38,241 nucleotides of DNA, from positions 1-38,241 of the forward strand of contig CBFDCQ010000027.1 in assembly GCA_965603355.1 (NCBI GenBank), given 5' to 3'. This document shows, one piece after another, positions 6,210 to 15,433 of the stretch; the first letter of the stretch is position 1, and each line of letters starts with the position of its first letter. The notes under the pieces are model-generated. The model was not told the DNA's origin and ran no database searches. It was given only the letters and a program-made list of their open reading frames with translations. The position numbers were made by a program, and so were the translations under genes. Source of the DNA: CBFDCQ01 sp965603355 (GTDB lineage: Bacteria > Hydrogenedentota > CAZGCA01 > CBFDCQ01).

Positions 6210-9005
6210 CTATCGTCGCTTAGCCTTGCGTTTGCCGGTGGTCTTTCTTTTGCTGGCAGTCTTTCGCTTTTTAGCACGGGCCTTCGCGCGGGCTCTCTTC
6301 TCCTCGACCACGGCGCGGGCAGCCGCGAGCCTGGCTATCGGCACCCGGTACGGCGAGCAGCTCACGTAATCCAGCCCGATCTCATGACAGAAGGTTATAG
6401 AATCGGGATCGCCGCCATGTTCGCCGCAAATACCGAGCTTCAGGTCGCGCTTCGTTGCTCTGCCTTTCTCGACAGACATCCGCATCAGTTGCCCGACACC
6501 GCTCACGTCGACGCTCTGGAACGGGTCCTTGGGCAGAATGCCTCGTTCCACATACCCGGGCAGGAACGTGCCGGCGTCGTCGCGCGAGTACCCGAACGTC
6601 ATCTGGGTCAGGTCGTTCGTGCCGAAACTGAAGAAGTCGGCGACCTCAGCTACCTCATCCGCAGTAAGCGCAGCGCGTGGGATTTCCACCATTGTGCCGA
6701 TCTTGAAATCCAGTTTGCGGAGGTTGTACTTTTTCTTGACCTCCTCGGCAACCTCCAGGATAATCGCCCGCTGGTCGGCCAACTCAGCCCTCGTGCCGAC
6801 AAGCGGCACCATGATCTCGGGGTATACTTTGACCTTCTTCTTGGTGAGCTCGGCGGCAGCCTCTAGAATAGCGCGAGTCTGCATCCGCGTTATCTCCGGA
6901 TAGGTAACGCCGAGGCGGCATCCTCGATGCCCCAGCATCGGGTTCAGCTCGTGAAGCTGCGCTATGCGCGCCTCAAGCTTCTTAACGCTCACGCCGATTT
7001 GTTTCGCGAGATCCTTGGTGCCCGCTTTGTCATGCGGCACGAACTCATGCAACGGCGGGTCTACTAACCGGATCGTTACGGGGAGCCCGCGCATCGCCTT
7101 GAGTATACCGAGGAAATCGCTCTTCTGGAACGGCAGAAGTTTGGCCAAGGCCTTCTCGCGTTCCTCCGAGGTCTCCGCAACGATCATCCTGCGCATCGCC
7201 ACGATCCGATCATCGCCAAAGAACATGTGTTCCGTTCGGCAAAGCCCGATACCCTGAGCGCCAAACGCACGCGCCTGAGCGGCATCCTCGGGTCTGTCTG
7301 CGTTGGTTCTGACACCGAGTCTACGCACTTCGTCCGCCCATTTCATAAGCTGCTTATAGGAGGGATTTGTTTCCGGATTGGCGGGCAAGAGCGGCAGCTT
7401 TCCCCCATAAACTCGCCCGACGGTCCCGTTCATGGTGATCCAGTCACCCTCTTTGAGCACTTGTCCGTTGACGCTGACAGTCCCCTTCGCGACGTCAATA
7501 TGCAACGCGCCGCATCCCACGATGCAGCACTTACCCCACCCGCGCGCGACCAGCGCGGCGTGGCTCGTCATGCCGCCCTTGGCCGTGAGTATCGCCTGCG
7601 CGGCGTGCATGCCGTGGACATCCTCAGGCGAGGTCTCGTTACGAACAAGGATAACCTCTTCGCCGGCGCCGCCGAGCTCTTCCGCGCGGTCCGCGGTGAG
7701 CACTATCTTGCCCACAGCACCGCCGGGACCTGCAGGAAGGCCCTTCGCGAGCATTTTCGCGGTTTTTTCGGCCGCGGGATCAAGCATCGGATGCAGCAGC
7801 TCGTCCAGTTGTGCGGGCCTGACGCGGAGCAGAGCCTCTTCCTTCGAGATCAGCCCCTCACGGCACATGTCCACAGCCATCTTGATAGCCGCAGGACCGT
7901 TACGCTTGCCGCTGCGCGTCTGGAGCATCCACAGCGTTCCCTGCTGGATGGTGAACTCGAGGTCCTGCATGTCCCTGTAATGGGTCTCGAGACAGTTACG
8001 ATGCCCAACGAGTTCGCGATAGACCTTAGGCCTCCATTTCTCAAGACTGGGCAGGTGTTTGGTGTCGTCAGTCTTGACCTTCTCGTTAAGCGGATTCGGC
8101 GTGCGTATCCCGGCTACCACATCCTCGCCCTGCGCGTTCGAGAGCCATTCACCGTAAAACGTCTTATCGCCTGTGGCCGGATTGCGCGTGAAACAGACGC
8201 CGGTTGCCGAGTCGTCACCCATATTGCCGAAAACCATCGCCTGCACGTTGACTGCGGTACCCCACTCGTCCGGTATGCCTTCGATCCGACGGTAGGCGAT
8301 AGCGCGTTTGCCGTTCCACGACTGGAACACCGCGCCGATTCCGCCCCACAGCTGTGCCATAGGGTCGTCGGGAAACTCTTTGCCGAGCGCTTTCTTGATA
8401 AGCCTCTTAAACTTGCTCACGAGCTCCTTGAGGTCTGCCGTGGTGAGGTCCGCATCGCTCTCGTACCCGTGACGCTTCTTGAGCGAATCGAGAGTGTGCT
8501 CCATCCGTTCGCGTATACCTTTACCCTCAGGCACCTCGACTCCCTCTGCTTTCTCCATAACGACGTCCGCGTACATCTGCATTAGCCGCCGATAAGCATC
8601 GTAGACAAATCTCGGATTGCCGGTTCTCTTGGCAAGCCCCTTGATCGTCTTGGATGTCAGCCCGATATTCAGCACGGTTTCCATCATGCCGGGCATGGAC
8701 TGCCGGGCGCCGGACCGCACCGACACCAGCAGCGGATTCTCCGGATCACCGAACTTGGCGCCCATGACCTTCTCGATATGCGCGACACCTCGCTCGACCT
8801 GTTTAGCAAGTTCCGGCGGATATTTCCCTTTCCCGTCATAGTAAACGGTGCACAAATCGGTCGTCATGGTGAACCCTGCAGGAACCGGGATGTCGATGGT
8901 TGCCATTTCGGCAAGATTAGCTCCCTTACCTCCGAGCAGATTGCGCATACTCGCGTCACCGTCAGCCTTGCCACCTCCAAACAGATACACGTACTTCTTG
9001 CTCAT
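6210..9005 (-). CDS. ppdK: Pyruvate, phosphate dikinase
   Basis: This enzyme interconverts pyruvate, ATP and phosphate with phosphoenolpyruvate, AMP and pyrophosphate, linking glycolysis and gluconeogenesis in the cytoplasm. Numbered from a TTG one codon upstream, the GGKGANLAEM nucleotide-binding start lies near 26-35, the phosphohistidine motif GGMTSHAA has His483, and the C-terminal barrel carries ICGEHGGDP and YVSCSPYRVP with catalytic Cys884. The ATG at 9005 has AGGAGG seven bases upstream, a better start than the TTG at 9008. The core is full length. A Lys/Arg-rich tail of about 30 residues (KRARAKARAKKRK...) follows the normal end of the family and is unusual. The enzyme often works near equilibrium in anaerobes. 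Confidence 0.97.
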   Translation of the reverse strand: MSKKYVYLFGGGKADGDASMRNLLGGKGANLAEMATIDIPVPAGFTMTTDLCTVYYDGKGKYPPELAKQVERGVAHIEKVMGAKFGDPENPLLVSVRSGARQSMPGMMETVLNIGLTSKTIKGLAKRTGNPRFVYDAYRRLMQMYADVVMEKAEGVEVPEGKGIRERMEHTLDSLKKRHGYESDADLTTADLKELVSKFKRLIKKALGKEFPDDPMAQLWGGIGAVFQSWNGKRAIAYRRIEGIPDEWGTAVNVQAMVFGNMGDDSATGVCFTRNPATGDKTFYGEWLSNAQGEDVVAGIRTPNPLNEKVKTDDTKHLPSLEKWRPKVYRELVGHRNCLETHYRDMQDLEFTIQQGTLWMLQTRSGKRNGPAAIKMAVDMCREGLISKEEALLRVRPAQLDELLHPMLDPAAEKTAKMLAKGLPAGPGGAVGKIVLTADRAEELGGAGEEVILVRNETSPEDVHGMHAAQAILTAKGGMTSHAALVARGWGKCCIVGCGALHIDVAKGTVSVNGQVLKEGDWITMNGTVGRVYGGKLPLLPANPETNPSYKQLMKWADEVRRLGVRTNADRPEDAAQARAFGAQGIGLCRTEHMFFGDDRIVAMRRMIVAETSEEREKALAKLLPFQKSDFLGILKAMRGLPVTIRLVDPPLHEFVPHDKAGTKDLAKQIGVSVKKLEARIAQLHELNPMLGHRGCRLGVTYPEITRMQTRAILEAAAELTKKKVKVYPEIMVPLVGTRAELADQRAIILEVAEEVKKKYNLRKLDFKIGTMVEIPRAALTADEVAEVADFFSFGTNDLTQMTFGYSRDDAGTFLPGYVERGILPKDPFQSVDVSGVGQLMRMSVEKGRATKRDLKLGICGEHGGDPDSITFCHEIGLDYVSCSPYRVPIARLAAARAVVEEKRARAKARAKKRKTASKRKTTGKRKAKRR

Positions 9006-9048
9006 CAAACAACCTCCTGTCGTCTCAAAGAACCTTCCAATACATCAC

Positions 9049-9897
9049 TCATCGTTTACCTTCATCAACAACTTTGCGTCTTCTCGCTCTCGCGAAACTC
9101 CACCATCGCGATCGTCTTCTTATCTCCTCCTCGATGGAGGGTATAACCTCACTAGCCGCTTTGTGCCCTGCCTCGATAGCCTCCCGCCACCTAGTGAAAC
9201 TCAACGCGTTGGCGCTCACCATTTCAGGGCATATCACGAAATCCGCCATCCGCCGATGGGTTTTCGTCTTCGCCTCTCCCATGAAAGACAGCGTGATCAA
9301 GATGGTGTCGACGACGTTCCTGGGATTCCATCCTACGCGCGCTGCGTACGTGACGTCGCTGCCTATGACGACATCCGCACCCATCCGCCTGACGACGTCA
9401 ACGGGCAGCTTGTTCACCAATCCCCCGTCGACGAGTAGCCGGCCGTCCCTTGAGACCGGCTCGAACACAGCCGGTATTGTACAACTTGCGCGCACCGCTT
9501 GTCCAACATTACCGTGTCCTATTTCCATCTCCTCTCCAGTGATCAGATCGGCCGCCACCGCGCGGAACGGTATTCTAAGCTCATCAAATGTGATCTCGCC
9601 AATCTGCGACGTGACCAGCGCCGCAATAGTCTCGCTTGAGAAGAATCCCAATCGCGGCCTGCGCAGCCCGGCCATCCGCCGCCAACGCATCTGTGATGCT
9701 GCCTCGGCAATCTGCTCGAGGGGCACTCCAGCAGCATAACAGGCTCCCACTACAGCACCGCCGCTCGTCCCGGCAACGCAGCTAATCTCCAGGCCAGCCT
9801 CCTCAAACGCCTTCAGCACGCCGATGTGGCACACTGAAAGCGCTAGGCCTCCGCCCAGCGCAATGCCCAGCGACGGCCGTTTCTTTCTCGAAATCAT
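9049..9897 (-). CDS. Patatin-like phospholipase family protein (RssA-like)
   Basis: This 282-residue protein has the patatin layout: an oxyanion-hole loop LGIALGGGLALSVCHIGVLKAF (10-31), the nucleophile elbow GTSGG with Ser45 and the DGG motif with Asp157, followed by NKLPVDVVRRMGADVVIGSDV. The Ser-Asp dyad needed for acyl hydrolysis is present. The oxyanion loop lacks the Arg or Lys that usually follows GGG(A). No signal peptide is visible, as in RssA-type cytoplasmic members. The C-terminus is rich in Arg. It lies between pgeF and ppdK on the same strand. The substrate cannot be told from sequence. Confidence 0.88.
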   Translation of the reverse strand: MISRKKRPSLGIALGGGLALSVCHIGVLKAFEEAGLEISCVAGTSGGAVVGACYAAGVPLEQIAEAASQMRWRRMAGLRRPRLGFFSSETIAALVTSQIGEITFDELRIPFRAVAADLITGEEMEIGHGNVGQAVRASCTIPAVFEPVSRDGRLLVDGGLVNKLPVDVVRRMGADVVIGSDVTYAARVGWNPRNVVDTILITLSFMGEAKTKTHRRMADFVICPEMVSANALSFTRWREAIEAGHKAASEVIPSIEEEIRRRSRWWSFARARRRKVVDEGKR

Positions 9898-9942
9898 ATT
9901 GCCGCGAGCCTCGTCAATAATGCAACTGAGATTACCACGACT

Positions 9943-9957
9943 TGACGCATAGCGTCA
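9943..9957. promoter_or_regulatory. Small palindrome upstream of the patatin-like gene
   Basis: TGACGC and GCGTCA flank ATA, a 15-base dyad 46 bases upstream of the patatin-like start. It could be an operator or a minor hairpin. There is no further support. Confidence 0.2.
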
Positions 9958-9979
9958 TCAAATCCTTACCGAAACGGTA

Positions 9980-10756
9980 TCATTTCAACATGATGACTGA
10001 CATGTTTCTGCCCGTGACAGCGCCATCGCCTCTGAAGGAGAAATACCCGTCTGAACAGACTGTACACCGTCGCGAACATGATATGTTGCTTTGTGGCACA
10101 CCTTTGTCCTGAAGCTGAATCGCGTTTGCCTGCCACATGTCCAACCAAAACTTGTCATTTTCCGTGCGGGAGAAGATCTCTTCAGGATGCCCTCTCTCTC
10201 GGAAAGCGGTCACAACTTCGGGCCCAACCTCATAACAGCAAGGTCCAACGGACGGTCCCAAGACAACAAAGCACGACATCGGGTCACCGCCGAATTCCTC
10301 TTCAAGTCCCCTGATGAGCGCTTCCGCTATCCTCAATGATGTACCGCGCCACCCGGCATGGGCCATACCGACGACCTTCCTCTTCGCTTCGTACACAAGG
10401 ATCGGGACACAGTCAGCGGTAAAAACCGCCAGCGGCACCTCAGGCACCCCGGTCACCAAGCCATCCGTCCCCGGGACCGCATCATCGCAGCACGTCGCCC
10501 CGCTGCCCCGGTCACCGTCAGTCACTTTGACGACCCGGTTTCCGTGCACTTGTTCCGCACAAACAAGGTCAGCGGCACTGATGCCGAGTTCCGAGCAAGC
10601 CTGAGCGCGGTTCTTCAAAACAGCCGCCCGATCATCGCCCACATGCAGCGCCATGTTCGCCGAATCGTACGGTGGCTCGCTCACTCCTCCTTCGCGCGTG
10701 CTGGCCGCCGCGACAATACTCTCAAACCCTCTGAACGCCGCGATGATGTCCACCAA
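9980..10756 (-). CDS. pgeF: Peptidoglycan editing factor / multicopper-oxidase-like laccase domain protein
   Basis: The YfiH/PgeF family removes wrongly incorporated amino acids from peptidoglycan precursors; members also show purine nucleosidase or laccase-like activity. The metal-site residues are present: His71 in CAEQVHGNRV, Cys116 in FTADCVPIL and His133 in GMAHAGWRG, followed by LGPSVGPCCYEVG. Length (258) is normal. The start is TTG at 10756 or the adjacent GTG at 10753, preceded by GGGGAG. It begins 15 bases after the lipoprotein gene, so the two are probably cotranscribed. Confidence 0.9.
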   Translation of the reverse strand: MVDIIAAFRGFESIVAAASTREGGVSEPPYDSANMALHVGDDRAAVLKNRAQACSELGISAADLVCAEQVHGNRVVKVTDGDRGSGATCCDDAVPGTDGLVTGVPEVPLAVFTADCVPILVYEAKRKVVGMAHAGWRGTSLRIAEALIRGLEEEFGGDPMSCFVVLGPSVGPCCYEVGPEVVTAFRERGHPEEIFSRTENDKFWLDMWQANAIQLQDKGVPQSNISCSRRCTVCSDGYFSFRGDGAVTGRNMSVIMLK

Positions 10757-10771
10757 GCCCCTGGCTCCCCG

Positions 10772-11698
10772 CTACCCTTCGACCGGCTCGAGAGTGGTAA
10801 CGGTCTGGATTGAGATCGGTCCATACATGTCGCCAAGACTGACTTTCCCTGAGAGCTGCTCCGTCAATTTGCCGCGTATTATCCATCCCGTAGCTTGATT
10901 CAACTCCAAAGTCCCCTCTTGTGTTCCTGACAACTCGTAACTGAGTTTCCTGGGCCCCATCTCTATAGGAGCCGCTTCTGGATCGGACTTCACCGTGGAA
11001 CTCACGCTTATCACCGCTACACCGCGTCTGCGTGAATCGAGAGTCCAGGTGCTGTCCACGATCACACGGGCCTGTGTGTGTACGGTGACGGTCCTTGTCC
11101 AAGAGTCGCCTATAGTGACTGTCTTGTCCGGCAATACGGCGGTCATTCTTCCCATCATCTCTTTCAATGCCCCGTCGCCAAACTGGTCTCTCAGACTTTT
11201 CTTAAGAGCGTCGCCCATAGCTCCCGGAGGCAGGTCGAGTCTGTTGGCCATACGCTCTCGCACCGCATCCGCCGCCCGTATCTCCTCAACATGACCGTCG
11301 GGCGCCACCCTCATCGAAAGGCTCTGCCCTTTGAGAGTCGCATACCCCATGGCCAACGGATGGACGGCGGCGGGCGGATTAGAGGAGTCGTATTCGACCT
11401 TCCCTACCGGCCAGTCCTGCTCGAACGAGACCCAATCACAGGTGGCTTTGACCGAGGCAACTCTGTCTGCATCCACACCTTCGACGACCACGGTGTATGC
11501 CATCCCCACAGTCTGCTCAATGTCCTGGCGTTGCCCTCGGATCGTCTGAGAAATGTTCCTGTCAGTGGTCATTCTCGTCCTGTAAGTTTCTCCCTTTCGG
11601 AGGCGAAGGCTAAGGCTGATGTCTTTGCTGCACGAACCTAAAGTGATAACAGCCAGAACCGTCATCAAAACTCTGAACTGACTTCTTCTGATACTCAT
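10772..11698 (-). CDS. DUF6263-type lipoprotein
   Basis: The start at 11698 follows a GGGGGGAG site and gives a 308-residue protein. The N-terminus has a positively charged start, a hydrophobic stretch and a lipobox LGSC with Cys23, so it should be lipid-anchored. The rest matches the DUF6263 pattern: RLRKGETYRTRMTT near the mature start, then VEGVDADRVASVKATCDWVS, and a long beta-rich segment with PDKTVTIGDSWTRTVTV and LELNQATGWIIRGKLTEQLSG. The family has no known function. It sits between hslU and pgeF in the long minus-strand block. A longer open frame reaches 11734 but would bury the signal peptide. Confidence 0.75.
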   Translation of the reverse strand: MSIRRSQFRVLMTVLAVITLGSCSKDISLSLRLRKGETYRTRMTTDRNISQTIRGQRQDIEQTVGMAYTVVVEGVDADRVASVKATCDWVSFEQDWPVGKVEYDSSNPPAAVHPLAMGYATLKGQSLSMRVAPDGHVEEIRAADAVRERMANRLDLPPGAMGDALKKSLRDQFGDGALKEMMGRMTAVLPDKTVTIGDSWTRTVTVHTQARVIVDSTWTLDSRRRGVAVISVSSTVKSDPEAAPIEMGPRKLSYELSGTQEGTLELNQATGWIIRGKLTEQLSGKVSLGDMYGPISIQTVTTLEPVEG

Positions 11699-11778
11699 TT
11701 GCGGCTCCCCCCTGTTTGAACAGCCCCTTTGCAAACGTCAACCGGTTAACAGAAAGCTCTGCCTAGTAAGGCGCACGG

Positions 11779-13161
11779 TCACAGTATGTACCTGCTCAAA
11801 TCTCTATCTTGCATTACATCCTTGAGTCGCTCCCGGACGTACTCTTCGTCAATCAGCACGGTCTGCCGGCCACACTGAGGTGCGGCGAATGAGATGTCTT
11901 CCAGCACGCGTTCCATTATGGTATGCAGTCTGCGCGCACCGATATCCTCGCTGCTCTGATTCACCTCGTAAGCGCTTTCAGCTATCTCTTTGATGGCACC
12001 ATCGGCAAAAACGAGCTCGACGCCCTCGGTTTTCATCAGTTCCACGTACTGTTTCACCAGCGAGTTCTTCGGCTCTTTGAGAATCCGGTCAAAATCCTCT
12101 GCGTTCAGGCTGTCGAGTTCCACACGTATCGGGAATCTACCTTGAAGTTCGGGGATCAGATCCGAGGGTTTCGCCATGTGGAAAGCACCCGCCGCTATGA
12201 ACAATATGTGGTCCGTCTTCACATGACCGTACTTCGTGACGACCGTGCAGCCTTCCACTATGGGCAGGATATCTCTCTGGACGCCCTCTCTGGAGACGTC
12301 TGGTCCCGCCGCGCCGGTGCCTCTTCCGGCGACCTTGTCCAGCTCGTCGAGAAACACAATCCCCGTCTCTTGCACTTCCTTAAGGGCAATTGATACGACT
12401 TCATCCATGTCGATAAGCTTCTGCGCTTCCTCGTTCATAAGTATCTTGCGGGCCTCGGACACATTGGCCTTTCTCGTCTTGCTGTGCCGAGGCACTACGC
12501 GTTCGAGTATCTCCTGCATATTCATGGCCATTTCCTCGAGACCGGCGTTCGAGAAGACCTGCATCATCGGAAGTCCCGGGCTTTCTCGCGCCTCCAGCTC
12601 AACCACTCTATCTTCCAACTCGCCGGCCAGCAAACGTTGCCGAAGCTTGTCGCGCGTCCGAGCCATCGGGTCGTCCTCTTCGGCAGCATCACTCTCCAAG
12701 CTCTGTAAAGGCTCCCCGTCAGCGGTGTACTTCTTTTCCGGCAAACCGCGCGGCAGAAGCAGGTCCAGCAGCCGCTCGTCGGCAAACCGCATGGCTTGCT
12801 GCTCGACCTCTTTGGCTTTTTGGAGTCTCACTTTGCTCACGGCCATGTCCGTCAGGTCCCGCACGATAGATTCCACATCCCGCCCTACATACCCGACCTC
12901 AGTGAACTTCGTCGCCTCCACCTTAATGAAAGGAGCGTCGGCCAGGTTGGACAACCGCCGCGCGATCTCCGTCTTTCCGACGCCTGTAGGTCCGATCATT
13001 ATGATATTTTTCGGCGCGACTTCGTCACGCAGATCCTCGGGCAACCGCTGTCGTCTCCACCGGTTGCGCAACGCAATGGCCACCTTGCGTTTCGCGGCAT
13101 CCTGACCGATCACGTATCTCTCAAGTTCTTCCACTATCTGGTTCGGGGTCAGCGATTTCAT
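11779..13161 (-). CDS. hslU: ATP-dependent protease ATPase subunit HslU
   Basis: HslU is the AAA+ unfoldase that feeds substrates to the HslV peptidase. Visible landmarks are Walker A GPTGVGKT (57-64), the pore loop GYVGRD (90-95), the I domain between about 110 and 240, Walker B GIVFLDELDK (267-276) and the C-terminal DLSRYIL, the tail that docks into HslV. Length (460) is normal. The start overlaps the end of the dCMP deaminase gene by 4 bases (13158-13161), which implies translational coupling. hslV is normally next to hslU but is not in this window. Confidence 0.97.
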   Translation of the reverse strand: MKSLTPNQIVEELERYVIGQDAAKRKVAIALRNRWRRQRLPEDLRDEVAPKNIIMIGPTGVGKTEIARRLSNLADAPFIKVEATKFTEVGYVGRDVESIVRDLTDMAVSKVRLQKAKEVEQQAMRFADERLLDLLLPRGLPEKKYTADGEPLQSLESDAAEEDDPMARTRDKLRQRLLAGELEDRVVELEARESPGLPMMQVFSNAGLEEMAMNMQEILERVVPRHSKTRKANVSEARKILMNEEAQKLIDMDEVVSIALKEVQETGIVFLDELDKVAGRGTGAAGPDVSREGVQRDILPIVEGCTVVTKYGHVKTDHILFIAAGAFHMAKPSDLIPELQGRFPIRVELDSLNAEDFDRILKEPKNSLVKQYVELMKTEGVELVFADGAIKEIAESAYEVNQSSEDIGARRLHTIMERVLEDISFAAPQCGRQTVLIDEEYVRERLKDVMQDRDLSRYIL

Positions 13162-13676
13162 CCTGTAAGTTTCTCAACCTGCTGGATTTCGATATCAGAC
13201 TGTTCCAGAAACTTCGCGGCCAACTCGTCCGGATAATCGTCGGCGATCACAACGCGCCTCACGCCGGCGTTGATCAGCATCTTCGCGCACAGCAGACACG
13301 GTTTGTGCGTACAGTACAGGGTCGAGTCCCGCGTGTCCTGTCCGTAGAGCGCGGCTTGAATGATCGCGTTCTGTTCCGCATGCAGTCCCCGACACAGCTC
13401 ATGCCGTTCGCCGGAAGGAACATTCATCTCGTCGCGCAAACAGCCAACCTCGCCGCAATGCGCGAACCCTGAAGGCGCTCCGTTGTAACCGGTCGCGATG
13501 ATCCTCTTGTCCTTGACGAGCAGCGCGCCCACGTGTCTCCTCAGACACGTGGATCGTTCGGCGACAAGTAACGCGATCTTCATGAAATACTCGTCCCACG
13601 ACGGCCGTCGCGCCCCGGGCGGCGCCCGCCCATCGGAATCTCTCGGCGTAGGAACCGGACCTTCCGCCGCGTTCAT
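13158..13676 (-). CDS. dCMP deaminase family protein (ComEB-like)
   Basis: The product belongs to the zinc-dependent cytidine/deoxycytidylate deaminase family. The metal site is clear: HAE at 99-101 with the catalytic Glu, and PCLLC with Cys127 and Cys130. A further Cys/His-rich stretch (HCGEVGCLRD, 73-82) is typical of dCMP deaminases and binds a second zinc in some members. The reaction would make dUMP for thymidylate synthesis, which fits the folate gene glyA next door. The ATG at 13676 overlaps the glyA stop as ATGA and is preferred over the upstream Met at 13706. The N-terminal 25 residues are extra and rich in Pro. Confidence 0.9.
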   Translation of the reverse strand: MNAAEGPVPTPRDSDGRAPPGARRPSWDEYFMKIALLVAERSTCLRRHVGALLVKDKRIIATGYNGAPSGFAHCGEVGCLRDEMNVPSGERHELCRGLHAEQNAIIQAALYGQDTRDSTLYCTHKPCLLCAKMLINAGVRRVVIADDYPDELAAKFLEQSDIEIQQVEKLTG

Positions 13677-14947
13677 GGGTTGCTCGGGAAAAGAAACCTT
13701 GCGCAAAGCTCCTCCACTTTCTTTCTCACCGACCTCAACTCGCCCTCATCGTCAATATGGGACGACACGCGGTCAATGAGATCGGCAATCTCGTCCATCT
13801 CGCCCTCTTTCATTCCTCGGGTCGTAACGGCGGGCGTCCCGATACGGATCCCGCTCCCGATTTGCGGACCTTTCTCATCAAACGGTATACGGTTACGGTT
13901 CACAGTTATGCCGGCGGTTTCAAGCGCTGCCTCAGCCTGTGTCCCGGTAATTCCCCGGGGCGTCACATCGACGAGCAAGAGATGCGTATCCGTTCCGCCC
14001 GCAACCAGCCTGTACCCACGAGCAGTCAGCGCTTCGCCCAGCCTCCGCGCGTTTGCGACTATCTGCCTCTGGTACTGGGCAAACTCCGGCGTCAACGCCT
14101 CCCTGAGCGCTACCGCCTTCGCCGCGATAACATGCATCAGGGGACCACCCTGTATTCCTGGGAAAACGGCCTTGTCTATTGCTCGCGCATGCCGTTCCTT
14201 GCACAGTATCATCCCGCCTCGCGGACCTCGCAGCGTCTTGTGCGTCGTCGTCGTGACGACGTCCGCGACAGGAATCGGGTCTGGATGCAGGCCAGCGGCG
14301 ACCAGACCCGCTATATGTGCGATATCTACTAGCAGAAATGCTTTCACCTCATTGGCGATCTCGGCGAGCTTCGCGAAATCAAGGACACGAGGATACGCGC
14401 TCGCGCCCGCAATGATCATTTTCGGTTTGTTTGTCCTGGCGATTTCACGCAGTCGGTCGTAGTTCAGCGTCTCCGTACCTCTATCCACGCCGTAGGCGAC
14501 GACATTGTAGCAGACTCCGGAGAAGCTCGCGGGGGCTCCGTGCGTGAGGTGCCCACCGTCCGACAGACTCATACCCATAATCGTGTCGCCGTGCTCGAGC
14601 AAGGCGTGATATGCCGCCATGTTGGCCTGACTTCCCGAGTGCGGCTGGACGTTCACGTGCTCTGCACTAAACAGCTTCTTGGCACGCTCGATTGCAAGCC
14701 GCTCAATGCTGTCCGCCGGTTCGCATCCGGCATAGTAGCGATGCCCGGGATACCCCTCGGCGTACTTGTTGGTCATGACGGAACCCTGGGCTTCCATCAC
14801 GGCCCTGCTCACGAAGTTCTCCGACGCTATCATTTCCAGCGTGTTTGCTTCGCGTTCCTCCTCTCTGCGAATGGCTTCCGCGACTTCCGGGTCGACTCCG
14901 GCAAGCTCGGCTGACCGACTTCGCTCGTTTGCGCGTTTATGCGGCAT
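13673..14947 (-). CDS. glyA: Serine hydroxymethyltransferase
   Basis: GlyA converts serine and tetrahydrofolate into glycine and 5,10-methylene-tetrahydrofolate. The PLP-binding Lys is in VVTTTTHKTLRGPRGG (Lys237). Other family motifs are LEMIASENFVS (37-47), NKYAEGYPGHRYYAGCE (60-76) and VDIAHIAGL (207-215). Length (424) is normal. It lies 27 bases after rpiB and overlaps the dCMP deaminase start by 4 bases. Its product supplies the one-carbon unit used to make dTMP from dUMP. Confidence 0.97.
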   Translation of the reverse strand: MPHKRANERSRSAELAGVDPEVAEAIRREEEREANTLEMIASENFVSRAVMEAQGSVMTNKYAEGYPGHRYYAGCEPADSIERLAIERAKKLFSAEHVNVQPHSGSQANMAAYHALLEHGDTIMGMSLSDGGHLTHGAPASFSGVCYNVVAYGVDRGTETLNYDRLREIARTNKPKMIIAGASAYPRVLDFAKLAEIANEVKAFLLVDIAHIAGLVAAGLHPDPIPVADVVTTTTHKTLRGPRGGMILCKERHARAIDKAVFPGIQGGPLMHVIAAKAVALREALTPEFAQYQRQIVANARRLGEALTARGYRLVAGGTDTHLLLVDVTPRGITGTQAEAALETAGITVNRNRIPFDEKGPQIGSGIRIGTPAVTTRGMKEGEMDEIADLIDRVSSHIDDEGELRSVRKKVEELCARFLFPSNP

Positions 14948-14974
14948 GGTAAGTTTCCCGCCGAAGGCGTTTGC

Positions 14975-15433
14975 CTAACCGCCCTGACAGGACTCCTCCC
15001 TCTCGATCTCGGTTATCTTGTTCACCCTTCTGCCATGTCGTCCCGCGTCGAACTCCGTCTGGAACCACTCTTTGAGGATCGCCACAGCAAGCTCCGGCGC
15101 GACAACTTTGGCGCCGAGCGTGAGCACGTTCGCATCGTTATGCGCGCGAGATAGCCCGGCGTTCTTGACGTTCTCGCAGTAAGCCGCCCTTATCCCTCTG
15201 ACCTTGTTGGCCACCATACTCATCCCGATCCCTGACCCGCACAGGAGAATGCCGCGATCGTACTCGCCGGCCGCGACCGACCTTGCCACTGAGGCGCCGA
15301 TGTCAGGATAGTCGACGGACTCCTCGGAAAAGCAGCCAAAATCCTCATACTTCAGATCCAGTTCATCGAGCGCACCCAGCACGGTGCTCTTCAATGGAAA
15401 TCCCGCATGATCACATCCGACGGCAACTTTCAT
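14975..15433 (-). CDS. rpiB: Ribose-5-phosphate isomerase B
   Basis: RpiB interconverts ribose 5-phosphate and ribulose 5-phosphate. The substrate-binding GCDHAG (6-11), the catalytic Cys65 in CGSGIG and His98 in RAHNDAN are present. Length is 152. The ATG follows the phosphatase stop directly (TGAATG) with AGGAGG ten bases upstream. The last residues (SCQGG) run beyond the usual family end, and the last bases share the 13-mer AACCGCCCTGACA with the repeat after radC. Confidence 0.95.
   Translation of the reverse strand: MKVAVGCDHAGFPLKSTVLGALDELDLKYEDFGCFSEESVDYPDIGASVARSVAAGEYDRGILLCGSGIGMSMVANKVRGIRAAYCENVKNAGLSRAHNDANVLTLGAKVVAPELAVAILKEWFQTEFDAGRHGRRVNKITEIEREESCQGG

Noticed and set aside
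7227..8585. 452-codon open frame on the plus strand
   Set aside because: It lies antisense to ppdK, whose catalytic motifs are all in the minus frame. The translated sequence has no recognisable family and is a shadow of GC-rich codon use.
12236..13105. 289-codon open frame on the plus strand
   Set aside because: It is antisense to hslU, is very Ser/Arg-rich, and has no family features.
13680..14462. 260-codon open frame on the plus strand
   Set aside because: It is antisense to glyA and has low-complexity Ser/Pro composition.
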